Shown here in pieces: positions 12,512 through 24,500 of a stretch of DNA of 64,000 nt. Made by a program: the position numbers and the translations under genes. Positions within the stretch are counted from its first letter, which is position 1; the number at the start of each line of letters is the position of its first letter. Source of the DNA: Sanghuangporus weigelae (lineage: Eukaryota > Basidiomycota > Agaricomycetes > Hymenochaetales > Hymenochaetaceae); contig CP137319.1 in assembly GCA_033182465.1 (NCBI GenBank), positions 372,001 through 436,000 of the forward strand. The letters are read 5' to 3'. The notes beneath the pieces were generated by a model that saw only the letters and a list, made by a program, of their open reading frames with translations, was not told the DNA's origin and did no database searches.

Positions 12512-14389
12512 TCAGGCCCTCGAATATTCAGGTGGCGCAACACCGATGTCCATCGGATCCACAACTCGGTCGCCCTCCCGCGCTCGCTGTTCTTGCAGCG
12601 ACATGACCACCGCTTGGAGCGCCGCCACCTGACTCAGGATTGCCGTCGTTTCGGGACTTAACTCATTCGTCTCTCCACCAGCTTGAGTACCACTCATCTG
12701 TGTATTAGTCGGGGTGCTTGTTGTCGGAGATTCAGGGCGGTCGTTATCTTCTGATGCTTCGGAGACTATATCCTAGAAGGACGACGTTGTGGGTCAATAT
12801 ACTTCACTATTTGAAATTTAGATTTATAGGACCACTTACTCTCCGAATCAACGGTCGGCCCTTTTCACCGTACATCCTAGCAGCTTCCAAGCCAAAAGAA
12901 GTTGGGCTGTTTCCAAAAGATCGGTTTTCAGTCTTCTGCCCAGGGCTTGAAGGAGCCGTACGATCTCTGCATGCGAGAGCTCAGTCAGCAAAATCAGGGT
13001 TTATTTGAAGAAGGTATGGCAGACATACATGAAAACAACCGGATGGGGCGTCAAATTTGACGAGGACGAGTCGGACCAACAAGACAGTATTCTTGCCCAT
13101 CCACTGTTTGCTTCAGGCACCACTGTTGGAGATATAGGTGCTTCATCTCCATAGGTTGAACCAATTGCTTTCCGTTGCCTTTTTCGCCAGCACAAGAGAA
13201 GCGCTAAGAGAGCGATCAAACCCAGAATTCCGCCAACTACTCCGCCGACAATCGCTCCGACGTTGCTGGACGATGATCCTGAATCTGGATCCGAATCCGA
13301 AAGTGTCGTCGAGTTATTGTCGCTGCTCCCTGATTGCGAAGGCGACGCGAATTTCACACTGGTCACTGATACAAGTCCTGAACTCCCAGAAATCGGCGAG
13401 ACAGTTCCGGAAACTGCTAACGACGATATCGTCCCGGTCGAGCTGAGACTGCCGCCTGTCGCCGTTCCCGTTCGCGAAGAGTCCTGCGTGCTAGGACTAG
13501 CGTCATTGAGCGAGGAGGAAGATCCGGAGTTTTCAGAGGAGGAAGAAGCGGCAGCAGCCTGTGAGGAAGGTGGGGTGGTATTTTGGGTAGAAGATGAAGC
13601 AGGAGCCGCAGCCGTAGTCGACGGCTCATCCTGCGTCCTGCAAAAATCACATCGTAGGTCTCGTATCCATGCAACGGCACCATAGCCACAAGATATGAAG
13701 TATACTCACGTATATACAAGATAATCAAACAACACAGCTGTCGACCCTCCATCTGACGTAGCACCCGCACTGACAACAAGAGTATGGTCACCGTTACTCA
13801 ATCCACTGCTTGAAAAAACTCGTTGATTGTATAAAAAGTCTGTGGAGCCCGATGAAGAGTGGGTATATGTCCCTGCTTGCGACCCATCAAGCGTGAAACT
13901 GAGAGAAGTGTCGACAGAGGCGGTGCCCTGAGCTCTGTCTGGAACGATGAAATATGCCGAGATTCCAGTGCCTGTTCAAAAAACGATGGAAAACGTTCGT
14001 GAATCTAACTCATCTCAAAATAAAACCTCAGTGGACATACCAGTAAATCTGAAGGTGATCGTTCTGGCACCTCCATTGGGGTAATACGTCGTATCATGCC
14101 ACGTCCCGTCATGCGCACTCCCTGAACTAGGCGACAAAGCGCACGAACCACATCCATTCCCTTGAGCCCACGAATCACCAGGAGCATACGAGATGGAGCC
14201 GTCGTTGTCATCAACGTACACATCCGCAGCACGAACGATTTGCAGCGCCAAAACATGAAAGAGAACAAGACGCAAAGAATAAGATAAAGAAAAGAGTGAC
14301 GAAGCAGCTGGTGTTCGTGAGCATCGGCTCCATGACCGCCTCGACGGCGAAAAGGGAGAGAGCCATAGAGAGGCCTTCGAAGACGACAT
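12512..14389 (-). CDS. Secreted-domain, single-pass membrane protein with C-terminal PPEY motif, copy A
   Basis: Basidiomycete orphan membrane protein of unknown function. Order: signal sequence (LRLVLFHVLALQIVRA); an extracellular domain starting ADVYVDDNDGSISYAPGDSW with a close Cys pair (NGCGSCALSP) and GTWHDTTYY; a predicted beta-rich second half ending VLFDYLVYT; a long Ser/Thr-rich stalk; one helix with small-residue packing (GAIVGGVVGGILGLIALLAL) followed by basic WRKRQRK; and a cytosolic tail with a short predicted coiled coil (ILSQVAALQAVVMSLQEQ) ending APPEYSRA. PPEY fits the PPxY consensus bound by WW domains such as those of Rsp5/Nedd4 ubiquitin ligases. At least four introns; exons around 14042-13976 and 13711-13640 join in frame. 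Its paralogue is at 19983-21503. Confidence 0.72.
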
Positions 14390-16007
14390 CGTGGGTCAAG
14401 GCAACAATCGTGATCCACTCAAGGAAGAAGGCCAAGGCAGACCATCGCAAGTCCTTGATCCAGATGAAGGATGTGAGAATGCGCCAGTGATGCCGCCGTC
14501 TCTCGAGTCTATTCAGTGATCTAGCCATTTGATGGAACTTTGTAGGCAAGACCAGATCCGTTCACGAGGCTGAGAATACGTAGGAATACTGTAGGAATCC
14601 ATGTCCGAACGGGGATAATGAAAGTAAGAAGAAGGAGTCGATAGAATTCATTGTGATTCAATGTGAATGATCCATTGATATTATGTAAGGGGTTCCGTCT
14701 GTGGCCCCCCACGTGATTCTTTATCTGCCGTTTTAACGCATCGTTACCATGGCGATCAAGGTTTTTGCCACTTGCCGGTCTCTTGGTACTTTTTGTCGTG
14801 TTTTTCTGTATAAAAACTATCTCAACTAACTTTTTTAAAGCTACAGTCTAGTGGCACAGAGTGACTCTTCACCGCGACGATCATGCTATGATCTGCCTTA
14901 TCATTCTTGGAATCTTCCTTTGAGATCCCGCTATCGAGGATCAGGAAAGCGAGCTGTTTATAGTGCCTAGAATTCAATACATGGACCGACGTTTACCGTA
15001 CCCATTGGTATAACCAAGAAAAATCCAAACGTGTAAGCAAATTTGGAGTATTCATCCACTCACTGGCACAGACATGATGTACTCACACAAAAGCACGATC
15101 ATGAATAGCCCCACAAGACCGGAGGCAAGGCGCGAAATTCGCATTCAAGCAACTACCCCCACCCCCACCGCATAGGTTGATCATCTAAGTACCTCCTCTG
15201 CCATAAATGAGGACTTTCGCCTTAAGTTAAGCTTTTACCATACATCCGGAACTGGTCCACGGACTTATATCTCGGTTAGCACCAAGCCGAAAGGCGATCA
15301 GAAAGAACCGGATAAACCGTCAGACTCGGAAGCTTACAAGGTACGGACCTAACGCTCTTTTTAGCGATACGGAGCCAAAAACTGATACCTACTAACGTGT
15401 GTTAGGGTCCAGAGTATAACATATGGTGTTATGGCAGTAAACGAGGCTAGACTGATAATGTCTTCGAAAGAGGCTTTATCGATGGTTATGTGGATAGATG
15501 TATGCATATAACACCATCTGCCGGATCCCAGAGAAGGCTTTGGAACGATCTACGTATAGAGTCCGTCGCCCATGTACAGTTCGTACTGAGGTCAAGACGA
15601 AGAGTTAAATACATCCAAGACATCCAATGTAAAGTGCATGACTCCGAATCCCAAGTGAACAATAAACTCGAAAAGGACTTTCCGTTGGTTCGCATCCAAG
15701 CGATATGTGCATAAGTACGAGTCGCAACTATCTGATATTTGATTATGCTACCATTCACATCCAAGAAAACCAGCTTTAGCATTATGTTGGAGCGTCTATC
15801 GAGTATAACCACAAGGTACCACCACCACGCTTCCACAGCCAGGAGGTAAAAATCAAGCAAACCCGCAGCGCAGCCAATCTGCGATCTGGCGATTACCGGT
15901 AACGTACTACTACTGCACGATCGTAGCATCAAGAAAATAATCCGTCCGTATAAAACAAAACAACAAGCCAAGAAGGAAAGGAGAAGAAAAAAAAAGGCAG
16001 AACAAGG
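14390..16007. other. Intergenic region between PPEY copy A and SEC1
   Basis: Holds the promoter side of PPEY copy A (a TATAAAAA-like stretch near 14809-14816) and the 3' side of SEC1. The minus-strand open frame at 15486-15971 has no recognisable domain and I do not call it. Nothing else seen. Confidence 0.5.
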
Positions 16008-19000
16008 TCAAAACTTAAAGAACCTCCTCTTCTTCTTCTCCCCAGACACGCTCACACCATCTCCCCCATCCGCACTCGCGACGGAGGTCATACTCTGACT
16101 CGGCATAAGCTTCGCCGCCCCGGCAGAGAGAGGCACAGGCGCAGGCGAAGCAGACAACAACCCAATACCTCTCGCCACGCGCGGCTCCTTCGCTGGCGCC
16201 GACATCGCGCGCGGAGGCGGGGCGGGCTCGGGCTGGAAGTACCGCTGGTCGTAGTACCGCTGATCCGAACCTACGGCGTCCCCGATCCCATTCGGAGCGG
16301 CGCGCGAACCCACACCCTGCAGTTCGAGCACTTTGAGGTCGTCCATGAAGCTTTCGGGGGTGATGGCGTGTGTCGACCCGATGATGACGTCCCGATGTAG
16401 CGCGCTCGCGCGGTCGTACGCAGTTCGCATCTCGCTGTATGTCATCCCGCCTGCGACGAACACCAGGAGTCTCTCGCGCACTTCTTGGGCGTGCGTTGCG
16501 CCCGGACGGGAGGGTTTGTGCCATGTCGGTTTCGCGCTTCGTAATGAGGTAGTCTGTACAGGCGGAGGATTGGGAGCGGCGGCGGCTCGTGTCTGTTGTA
16601 ACGGCGAGTCTTTGATGTAGGGGAAGACTGAGGTGTCGAGTTTCCCGGCAACATGATCCTAACAATAGCGAAAAACAAAAATACAATCAGCGCAAAATGA
16701 ACAGAAAAAGATGCCCAGGTATTGAAAAATGGAAGACTCACGTCCAAGACAGTCTGCAAAACAGGCTTATACCTCGACAAATCATACTCTTCGTCCGGTG
16801 CTGGCTTCGTCTTCAACTTCTTCCTCGTATCCTTATCCGCAGGTCCCCTCGTCACCCTCACACCAAGGTGCGACAAACTACCGATAGCATCAATCTCCGC
16901 CAGTCGCAGACGGGCGTGTTGGCAAAGCCGTCGTTTGTCCTCTTCGGGTACGCCGTCTCGGTATTGGATGTATAATGACACAATGCGCACTTTATTCAGG
17001 TTTCTGCGTGGGGTGAAAATTAGTCGTTCAGAAAGACAATACGGAGATTGGACGGGCATACGCGACGTCTTTGCTATCCAATATAGGCACCATCTCTTCT
17101 ATCAGAGTTTTCGGCGTCTTCCCTTCCGGAGTCATTCCAGTAGCGCAGTTCTACGACAAAAGGAAAACAGACATCGTAAGCCAGGGCAATGCAATAGTCA
17201 CTCTTATCATTCATACCTGCTCAATAGTCGCGAGCGCAGGCAAGTTTTGCGACTCGAATATACCCATACAATTTTGCGCTATACTCAAGTGAAGTGAAAA
17301 CTGAAGATAATTGAAAGTTCCTCAGAAACCCTCAATCGCGTACAATCGCGTCGACCATGGGACGCACCTTTGCCATTTGCGTCTGATATTGCGGTAATGT
17401 AGCGATCATATCCCGCATCGCCTCCATACTTGCCGCTCCCTCCCTATAATAAGTGTAGCGAGTAAGGAGTGCGTAGATAAGCATGTCTTCAGGGTTAGGA
17501 CAGAATATAATGGGGAAACGGACCCAGCAAACGACGTATGCTCCTTCAAGAACTTATTGAAATCCGCCATAAGCTTATCAATAGTCTCGCGCATATGCAT
17601 ATGTCGCACGTCCACCCACACGGGATCCTCATCATTCAGCAGGACCTCGTCGCGTTCTTCAGTCCCTACGTTCGTATTGTGTACATGTCTGCACAGAAGT
17701 CATAAGAGTTAGTCAGGACAGGGGACGAAATTAGGCAAGGTGAGAAAACGGAGGCTATGGAAGGAGGTACTGACAAGTATTTCACACCGTCGACGATAGG
17801 TAACAGGTCATTAGCCATAGCTTGGTACGTGAATTCATGCAAGAACGGCGCAACAGTATCCATCGTGCGGTCCGTGATAAGTAACGTCCCCCTCGGTCGT
17901 CCTTTCTCCTTTTTCTATTCGAATCGACACATTACCAATTCATTCCAAAATCCCCCAAGCATCGCCATCATCACGAACAAGAGCAGAATCAGGAATCAGC
18001 ATTTCATGCAGATACGCCCAACAAATGATGAAACCTACGAACAGGCCACTCCGGATTGCTCTTCTCATGCTCCTCCAGCGTCCGCTGGACTATATTCGCC
18101 AAGACATGGCTCACATGCTCGTTCTCCGCGTCATCGTACATCCGGGCCTGTGCCCCTCTCGCCAAGTTCGTCCTCCACCTTCCGGAGCCCTCAGTCGGCG
18201 GAGGCGGGAGGAATGCCTGTGTGGGCACGAGTGGGCCGAGGGGCTTGTGGTGCGAGGGCTGGTAGTACCGGATGTACGGGAATTCATTCAGAGTGATGCA
18301 GAGGTTTGCTAACTGGCAAAGCGAATGCGTGAGTTGATTTGTTAAGGTTGATGTTCTTGGAAGTAAGATATGAAGGGAAGACGATAACGCACATGCCGCG
18401 CGACAAACCTCAGATCCTCCATCAACTTATCCCTCATCGGCCCTACGGCCGCCTGCTGCCTGGGCGGCGAGAATGCGCTGAAGAACATATGCGGGGACTC
18501 TATCGAGAACGCGCGAGGCTCGAGCGGCCAGAAGTTGAGGAAGAGTTCGGTGACGCATGCGAGGAAGGGTATAGCTGGGGAGTTGGCGAGCCGTTGGAAG
18601 AGGTCGTCCGCGAGGGCTATGGGTGGGTCATATGTCCAACGATAGAAGCAAGCAAGCAAGTAAGGAATGGGTTATACAAGTGGTTATAAAGTGAGAACGA
18701 CGCACCGTCCACGAAGAACAAATGCACCCTCTTGAACTGCCTCCTTCCGTTCGAGAACTCCGCCACGATCCTCTCCACGTTCTTCGTTGTCGGCATGAGG
18801 AGGTACATCGCCTCCTGCTCCGGCTGCGCCTCGTAAAGTCTATCCGAGTTCAAAAATATCGCTGTATTCCCAAAACCAAAGTAAATATGATATGAAGATC
18901 AACATGGAAGAAGATGGAAGGGCCGGATATGTACACCGTCAGCAAACTGCGGTACGTAGGAAGAAAGGAGAGAGAAAGAGAGAGAGACGCACTAGAGACG

Positions 19001-19522
19001 TTCTCCTCAAGTACGTCGTTCCTCTTTAGCACATTGTACAATATCCGCTGCGAATGCTCGTCCACGACCAACGCCTTCCATCGCTGCGGCGGCTCGGGAT
19101 GGACGGATCGGATCGCCTCGAGGAACTCTGTTCATTGTCGTATTATCATATTGTATATTCGTTGACATTTCGTTTCATTTCGTTTCGTTGTGTTGAGAGT
19201 TGAAGTAATATGACAACAGCACCGTCGTTGTACGTCGTTAGTTCATTATTGTTCACATCCGCAGTCGGTCCGACGGATAGAGGACGTCCGCACACGATAC
19301 ATCGCCAACATTAATGGCACGCAGAAGAAGTAAGCCAGCAAGCCAGAAGCCAGATCCATCCAAGATCAATGATGTCCCGGCATCCGCACCACCAGCACCA
19401 ATGAATTAACATCGGATAGATCATATCATATCATATCATATCAATAACATAAATCAGCACACCGACTAAGAGAGAATCAAAGAGAACGCACTTTCGCGAA
19501 CGAGAGCCAACAACGATGTCAT
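16008..19522 (-). CDS. SEC1: Sec1/Munc18 family protein (exocytosis regulator)
   Basis: Binds syntaxin/SNARE complexes and is required for vesicle fusion at the plasma membrane. About ten exons. Start: ATG at 19522 giving [10 protein letters not shown], split after 31 nt; the next exon gives [20 protein letters not shown] then [15 protein letters not shown]. Further landmarks: [40 protein letters not shown] then [80 protein letters not shown], and the domain-3 end [13 protein letters not shown] with REVIIGSTH-type [17 protein letters not shown] then MDDL. A Pro/Ser-rich C-terminal extension ends in basic [10 protein letters not shown], longer than budding yeast Sec1. It lies alone between the two arms of the inverted cassette duplication. 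Confidence 0.93.
19421..19443. repeat. ATATC pentanucleotide microsatellite
   Basis: About four to five tandem ATATC/CATAT units in the first intron or upstream flank of SEC1, just downstream of its 31-nt first exon. Confidence 0.85.
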
Positions 19523-19982
19523 CTCCCAGATAAAGGTAACAGAGAACGTGAAAGATGGCGGTCAAGAATGAAGATGGTTGTGCTGTTAGCAGCAGCACGG
19601 CGCACGGACCTGTAACAAAACAGATCCCGTGCGGCTGAGACGCGACTCGGACTCGGATCCGCCTTTCTGCGTCACTCCTCGATCCTCAATCCTCAAAGCT
19701 CAGAGAGAGAAAAAAACAGCTCAAAATATTAAAAAATTTGCTTTCTTAATATCGGTTTTGCAAGGCACTACAGTACGAAAAAAGCTCAAGTATACATATG
19801 TGCAGTATTTTATTTTTGGCCTCACCATCATGCGCCCGACTATGATGTACATCAAATGGTCCTGCCGGGAAAGGTAAGTCATCCTCGATGGTGCCTTCAG
19901 AGATACTTCAAATAGGATCGAAGATGTCGTGGTCGTGGAGACAGTGCCAGTGCTCTCTTCATCCCCATCAGTTTCCTAGAAA
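19523..19982. promoter_or_regulatory. Divergent promoter region of SEC1 and PPEY copy B
   Basis: 460 bases between the two start codons (SEC1 to the left, PPEY copy B to the right). No coding frame is supported. Confidence 0.6.
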
Positions 19983-21503
19983 ATGACACGGTTTACTGTC
20001 TCACTTTCGTGCCATCTTCAGCATCGACGCGGAGCGTCATCGCCAGCCCAGTTCCTATTGTATCTTCTTTCCGCTTTCCAGCTCTTTGTACTCAACCGTG
20101 CTGCTGAAGTATTCGTTGACGACGACGCTGGCTCCGTCATCTATTCACCGGGCGATTCATGGCAGGAAGGCAACGGATGCAGCACATGCTCGCTATCGCC
20201 TGATGCAGGGAGTACATTCGCGGGTACATGGCATGACACGACGTTCCTAACAGACGGGACTACGCGTACGATAAATCTGACATTTACCGGTGTGTGATCC
20301 TCGAGTTTCTCATGGTGATGTTGACCGAGGATGTTGCTTACAATTTTTATAAAAAGGCGTAGCTATTTCAGCATACTTCATCGTTCCAGACCGGCCTCAA
20401 GGAATTGCATCTGTCGATACATCCTTGATCTTTTCCCTTGATGGAGTGCAAGTTAGGTCGTATAATCACACCCCATCAGGCTCCTCGGATTTCCTGTACA
20501 ATCAAAGCTTGTTTTCAACGAGTGGCCTGATTAACAGCGAACACACACTGGAAGTGAGTGCGTCTGCAGACGCTAATGGTGGGTCAACTTCGGTGCTGTT
20601 TGACTATTTTCTTTACACGTAAGTTCTGTGGTATATTTCTGGGAGGAAGAATGATTAACGCATGTCTGCTCAGGACTGAAGATAACTCATCGACCGCGAC
20701 CGTGTCCACGACCTCACCCTCCTCGCCTTCGGAATCATCAATCAGCGCTCCAGCATCGTCATCATCATCATCTCGTAGTAATGTTGGAGCGATAGTTGGT
20801 GGGGTCGTCGGAGGCGTTTTGGGATCACTATCTCTTTTGGCTCTTGCTCTCCTCTTGCGAAGGAAGTTGAGAAAATCTTGTGCTCCGCTGGCTGACGAAA
20901 CGAATAACTCTCCGGGACCGACAAAGTTCTCTGAGTTATCTTTTCCTGGCCGCCTATGGAATTTTTTCCTTCCATCGAGGCGGAATTCCTCCCTGCTGAC
21001 TCCTAATCCGGCTATATTCAGGTGCGTCAAGATTTTCGTTCATTTCGTTGCTTGCTGATGAGATAATTTACGTGAATGATTTAGCGAAGCAAACACTGAC
21101 TCCCAGACAAGCACTCACATCGATGGGAACAACGGGAGACACAACGAGAAAAGTCGATCTCTTCCTCGTGTGAGTGTTCTATTGAGTGCCATGGCCTTCC
21201 ACCCCTTTTTTTCATGTAATCATCCAATAGCTTGATCTCTCCGACATTTCAGCCAGTCCTCGGGGCGACAGACATCACGGATTGTCTCTGAACGGGGACA
21301 ACCCCGCTCTACCGGGCAACGATGGATCGAGTCCTGGCACTGTAACTATGCTAAGCCGAGTGGCGCAGCTCCAGGCAGCTGTGATCTCGTTGCAGGAACA
21401 ACACATGCGTGGTTTCAGACACGCCGGTGAACAAGATGCTACGAACTTCAGTCCGGGTATCGACCGCGAGATGGCGCCGCCAGAGTATTCAAAATTACAG
21501 TAA
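19983..21503 (+). CDS. Secreted-domain, single-pass membrane protein with C-terminal PPEY motif, copy B
   Basis: Paralogue of 12512-14389 with the same domain order. Signal sequence within the first 40 residues (FLLYLLSAFQLFVLNRA). Extracellular domain AEVFVDDDAGSVIYSPGDSW with the Cys pair NGCSTCSLSP and GTWHDTTFL, then a second half ending VLFDYFLYT. The Ser/Thr stalk is shorter than in copy A. The helix is GAIVGGVVGGVLGSLSLLAL followed by basic RRKLRK, then a cytosolic part with a predicted coiled coil (MLSRVAQLQAAVISLQEQ) and the tail MAPPEYSKLQ. Introns after FTG, after FLYT and near the C-terminus match copy A in position. The extracellular domain is roughly 60 percent identical to copy A by eye. 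Function unknown; the conserved WW-binding motif suggests a ubiquitin-ligase or endocytic partner. Confidence 0.74.
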
Positions 21504-21927
21504 AGAGTATAAATCGAGTGAGGTTGAGTGTATGCGATAGATCTTCAGTTGGGTTTCATGTATTTGGGAGAAGATCTACGCTGCTTAGCCTTCTTGGTTG
21601 GGTGTAGTGTGTTCGTATGAAGTATGAAGCATAGTTACTATGATTCACTGATGCGCATTGCCCTCGCGTTGATTGTGCGTCCTGTCGACTGTTACAAGTC
21701 TATGCAATGCTCAAAAGTAGCAGGACAAGGTCTTCTCTCGACATTGATTATCTCTTCTCATCACATCTGTACAATACAGACAGCTCGTATCAGCGCCGGT
21801 ATCGCCTTGCCGACAATACTGATGGCGCATTCAAGTTTGCATGGATATTGGGCGCACTAACCTAGATGCTTTCACACGTCAACTCTCCTGCTCACTACCC
21901 ACAATTGCGCGTATAGCATAGCAGACA

Positions 21928-23575
21928 ATGGAAGGTGGCACTACGCTGACAACGGTTCCGCAAATGCTCGCATCGTTATATTCGCGAGGTTCGGTGCTTC
22001 TTTTCTTCCTGTCAAATATAATGAACAAGTCCAATCAGTGGTAATCTTGACTGTGTTCTTCTATAACTATAGTACGTTTCGCATTGCAGTCAAACTATTT
22101 CTTTGTGTTGAGCTCATCGAATTTAGTTCTCAGCATTGAAGACGAGGTGAATCACACAGTCTTTTTGGAACCGGGGAATATCATTGATTGAGACTCTGGA
22201 CACTGTATTCCAAGATAACATACATACAGGTACGTTTGCTCTGATCTCGTCTAGATTCTCACTAAATCAAGTACGAAAGATGAAGCCTTTTGCGTTTGGC
22301 TCTGTGTTCTACGTGATTGGAAGATACCTTGCAGCAGTTTCGCTCATGTAAGTGGTCTTAGTAAGATGCTCCGAGCAAGATACTCACTTCACCCCCAGAA
22401 CAACTTATAAAATAGGTATGGCGACCATTGTAAGTATGTTTGGGGAATATTGCCGCGATGTATTGGCGTAGTTGGGATCATTTATATGATCCACTCTCCA
22501 TATTATTTTGAAGGACAATGGCAGCCGCTGACTTGGGTGCTAACAGATTTGTACGTCATTTACCGCCCATTACAGTACTAGGAATCGAAAAAATCGCGTT
22601 ACACTTATCAACAGTGATGTTCAAGTTCAAGGTTCGTAGATAATTCAGATGCTTCTTTCCTTCGATTACTGTAACTAGTCTGCAGAGATGCAGATTCCAT
22701 ACACAATGCTGACTTACACCATTGTGGCGGTATGTGCAATGAATTAGTACAACAGCATATATATTAATTGGGCTTGCTAATACATCTCATAGCTTTACTT
22801 CAGTTGAGGACCTATGTGCTCTACAACGAAAGCAAGACCATATTGGCTGTATTCTGCCTTCTTGATATCATTGCACTTGTATTCTTCGTGGTAGAACTTA
22901 CTTTGCTTATATGTAAGCTTCCTTCTCTTCTCATGTTTAGATCGTTTCGTTGAAAATGCTGTAGTGCTACGAAACAGATTTGCAGCCTTGACTGTTGTCG
23001 CTGAGCAGGCACTCGAATATGATAACCAAGAATACTTCCATTACTACTCATCGCTCTTCTGGTCTCCGTTTCTGCTGAACGAAGTGGTGACATTCTTGAT
23101 GGTCTTCTTTAAGTTTATCAAGGCCAGAAAATGTTCAAAGGAAGTCGCGCAGTGGAGTGCAATACGACGTTGTATAATGTCGTGATACGGGACAATATGC
23201 TGTATTTCCTAGTGTAAGTTTCGGCCTTATGTTCAAGCGTGGGCTTTACAATTGAAGTTCTTTTTTTATAGCAGAATTTAAGACCGTGAGTTATGTCGCT
23301 TATATGCATCTTTCATCCATAACATGAGTTTCAATACGTAGCAAGAGGCATTCGACGGTACACACTTGCTTGCATCGATTGCAGTCTCGGGAATTCTGGC
23401 ACCCAACTTGCTACTCATGCTGAAGAAAGGATATTATAGACAAGAACAGGAAACAACATCCGCGACTGGCATTTCTACGTTTCATGCGACCGTATGTCAT
23501 GAAACTGGAACACACATTGCTGTGTGTCTGTTCGCTAGAAAGTTGTGTGATTGGTTATCAGCTTTGTCTGTTTAG
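21928..23575 (+). CDS. DUF6533 family multi-pass membrane protein, copy B (possibly decaying)
   Basis: Paralogue of the gene at 10042-11987. Landmarks: start MEGGTTLTTVPQMLASLY; VLSIEDEV at about 22125-22148; KPFAFGSVFYVIGRYLAAVS at about 22280-22340; LRTYVLYNESKTILAVFCLL and DIIALVFFVVELTLLI from 22807; FWSPFLLNEVVTFLMVFFKF near 23060; RDNMLYFLV near 23188; and the last helix LASIAVSGILAPNLLLMLKK then GYYRQEQE near 23370-23450. Oddities: the intron before VLSIEDEV appears reduced to about 22 bases, and the segment after IEDEV lacks the YIW motif seen in copy A and has an in-frame TGA unless spliced out. It could be a live gene with altered splicing or an early pseudogene. Confidence 0.55.
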
Positions 23576-24500
23576 AATCAAGATGGTTAGCTGCAAAATC
23601 TTGCTCCGTGATGCAGGCGTCACAGCTCAGTTGGCCATCTATCTATCGGTCTGATATCACCATGCTTTGTACGTTTGGGGCATGTATATTTATGAGCCGA
23701 ATTGTGTTGGTGATGTCGATCCTGCATACGCATACATTCGCTTGCTTGAAATAGAAACAAGGGTTCGGCAAAATGTGTCCAGCCAAAAATAAGGCAATCC
23801 TTGTACTTATTTCAGAACGTCGGGCGTCACGGCGCCGCGTGAGCACGCACAGAATAGTTTCTGAAAAATACAAAAGATCTGATTTCAAATGCGGAAGTTC
23901 AAAGGGTCGACGAGAGAATGATGTTCCATTTAGGCCGAGCTGGCTGATGTTGGAGCTGTGTGTAATGTGCAGTGCTCACGCAATCCTCCGCTCCGTCTGC
24001 CAGAATCACAACATGCTGGAGCTGCGGTCAGTGAATCCATATGGACTTCAGGTTGAACAGTTCTTAAAAAGATGGATGATTTTCCGACTCTTCTTGAGCG
24101 CAGAACCGATCCAATCCAACGGTGACTCGTGTGGTGGAAAGAAGAAATCAGAGATCGCGGTGTGCTGCGGCGCGATGCGGATGTACAGTAAGCATGATGG
24201 CTTATGATCATCTGAGCGCGATGTTCGGGTATTTTCTTGCGTGATAACTTCATGATTAGTCTGATGTTTTAGTTGGAAAAATGGAAGCGGCTAAGCAAAA
24301 TACGGATCTGCTTCGAAGATGGATGTATTGGTTGCGTTTATGGGCATACGTAACACCGCCCTTCCCTGACCGGATTCGCTATATATAAAGAGGTGCATTT
24401 GCACCTTCCAGGAGTCTTTCGAGTCCTCCTTTCATTCGGCTCTCCATTCATTTGAAGGTCGTTGGCATTGGAAAAGGAGGAGAACGTGACTGTCACTATT
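23576..24500. other. Intergenic region upstream of the carboxypeptidase gene
   Basis: Includes a TATATATAA-like box at about 24381-24388, roughly 115 bases before the carboxypeptidase start. The plus-strand frame at 23773-24207 shows no domain and is not called. Confidence 0.5.

Larger units (their letters stand above)
10042..14389 (-). repeat. Left arm of an inverted two-gene segmental duplication
   Basis: Contains, on the minus strand, a PPEY single-pass protein gene followed by a DUF6533 gene. The same pair in the same transcriptional order recurs on the plus strand at 19983-23575. The similarity I can see is at protein level, in both genes and in intron positions. The arms are diverged, so the event is not recent. 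Confidence 0.75.
19983..23575 (+). repeat. Right arm of the inverted two-gene segmental duplication
   Basis: PPEY copy B followed by DUF6533 copy B, in the same order as the left arm (10042-14389) but on the opposite strand. SEC1 lies between the arms. Confidence 0.75.

Noticed and set aside
15486-15971. Minus-strand 161-codon frame between PPEY copy A and SEC1
   Set aside because: No signal peptide, domain or coding-like composition that I can identify; left as intergenic.
16015-16686. Minus-strand open frame of 223 codons rich in Arg
   Set aside because: Alternate-frame shadow of the last SEC1 exons; Arg-rich composition is typical of out-of-frame GC-rich coding sequence.
23773-24207. Plus-strand 144-codon frame upstream of the carboxypeptidase
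   Set aside because: No recognisable domain and no splice partners; probably chance.
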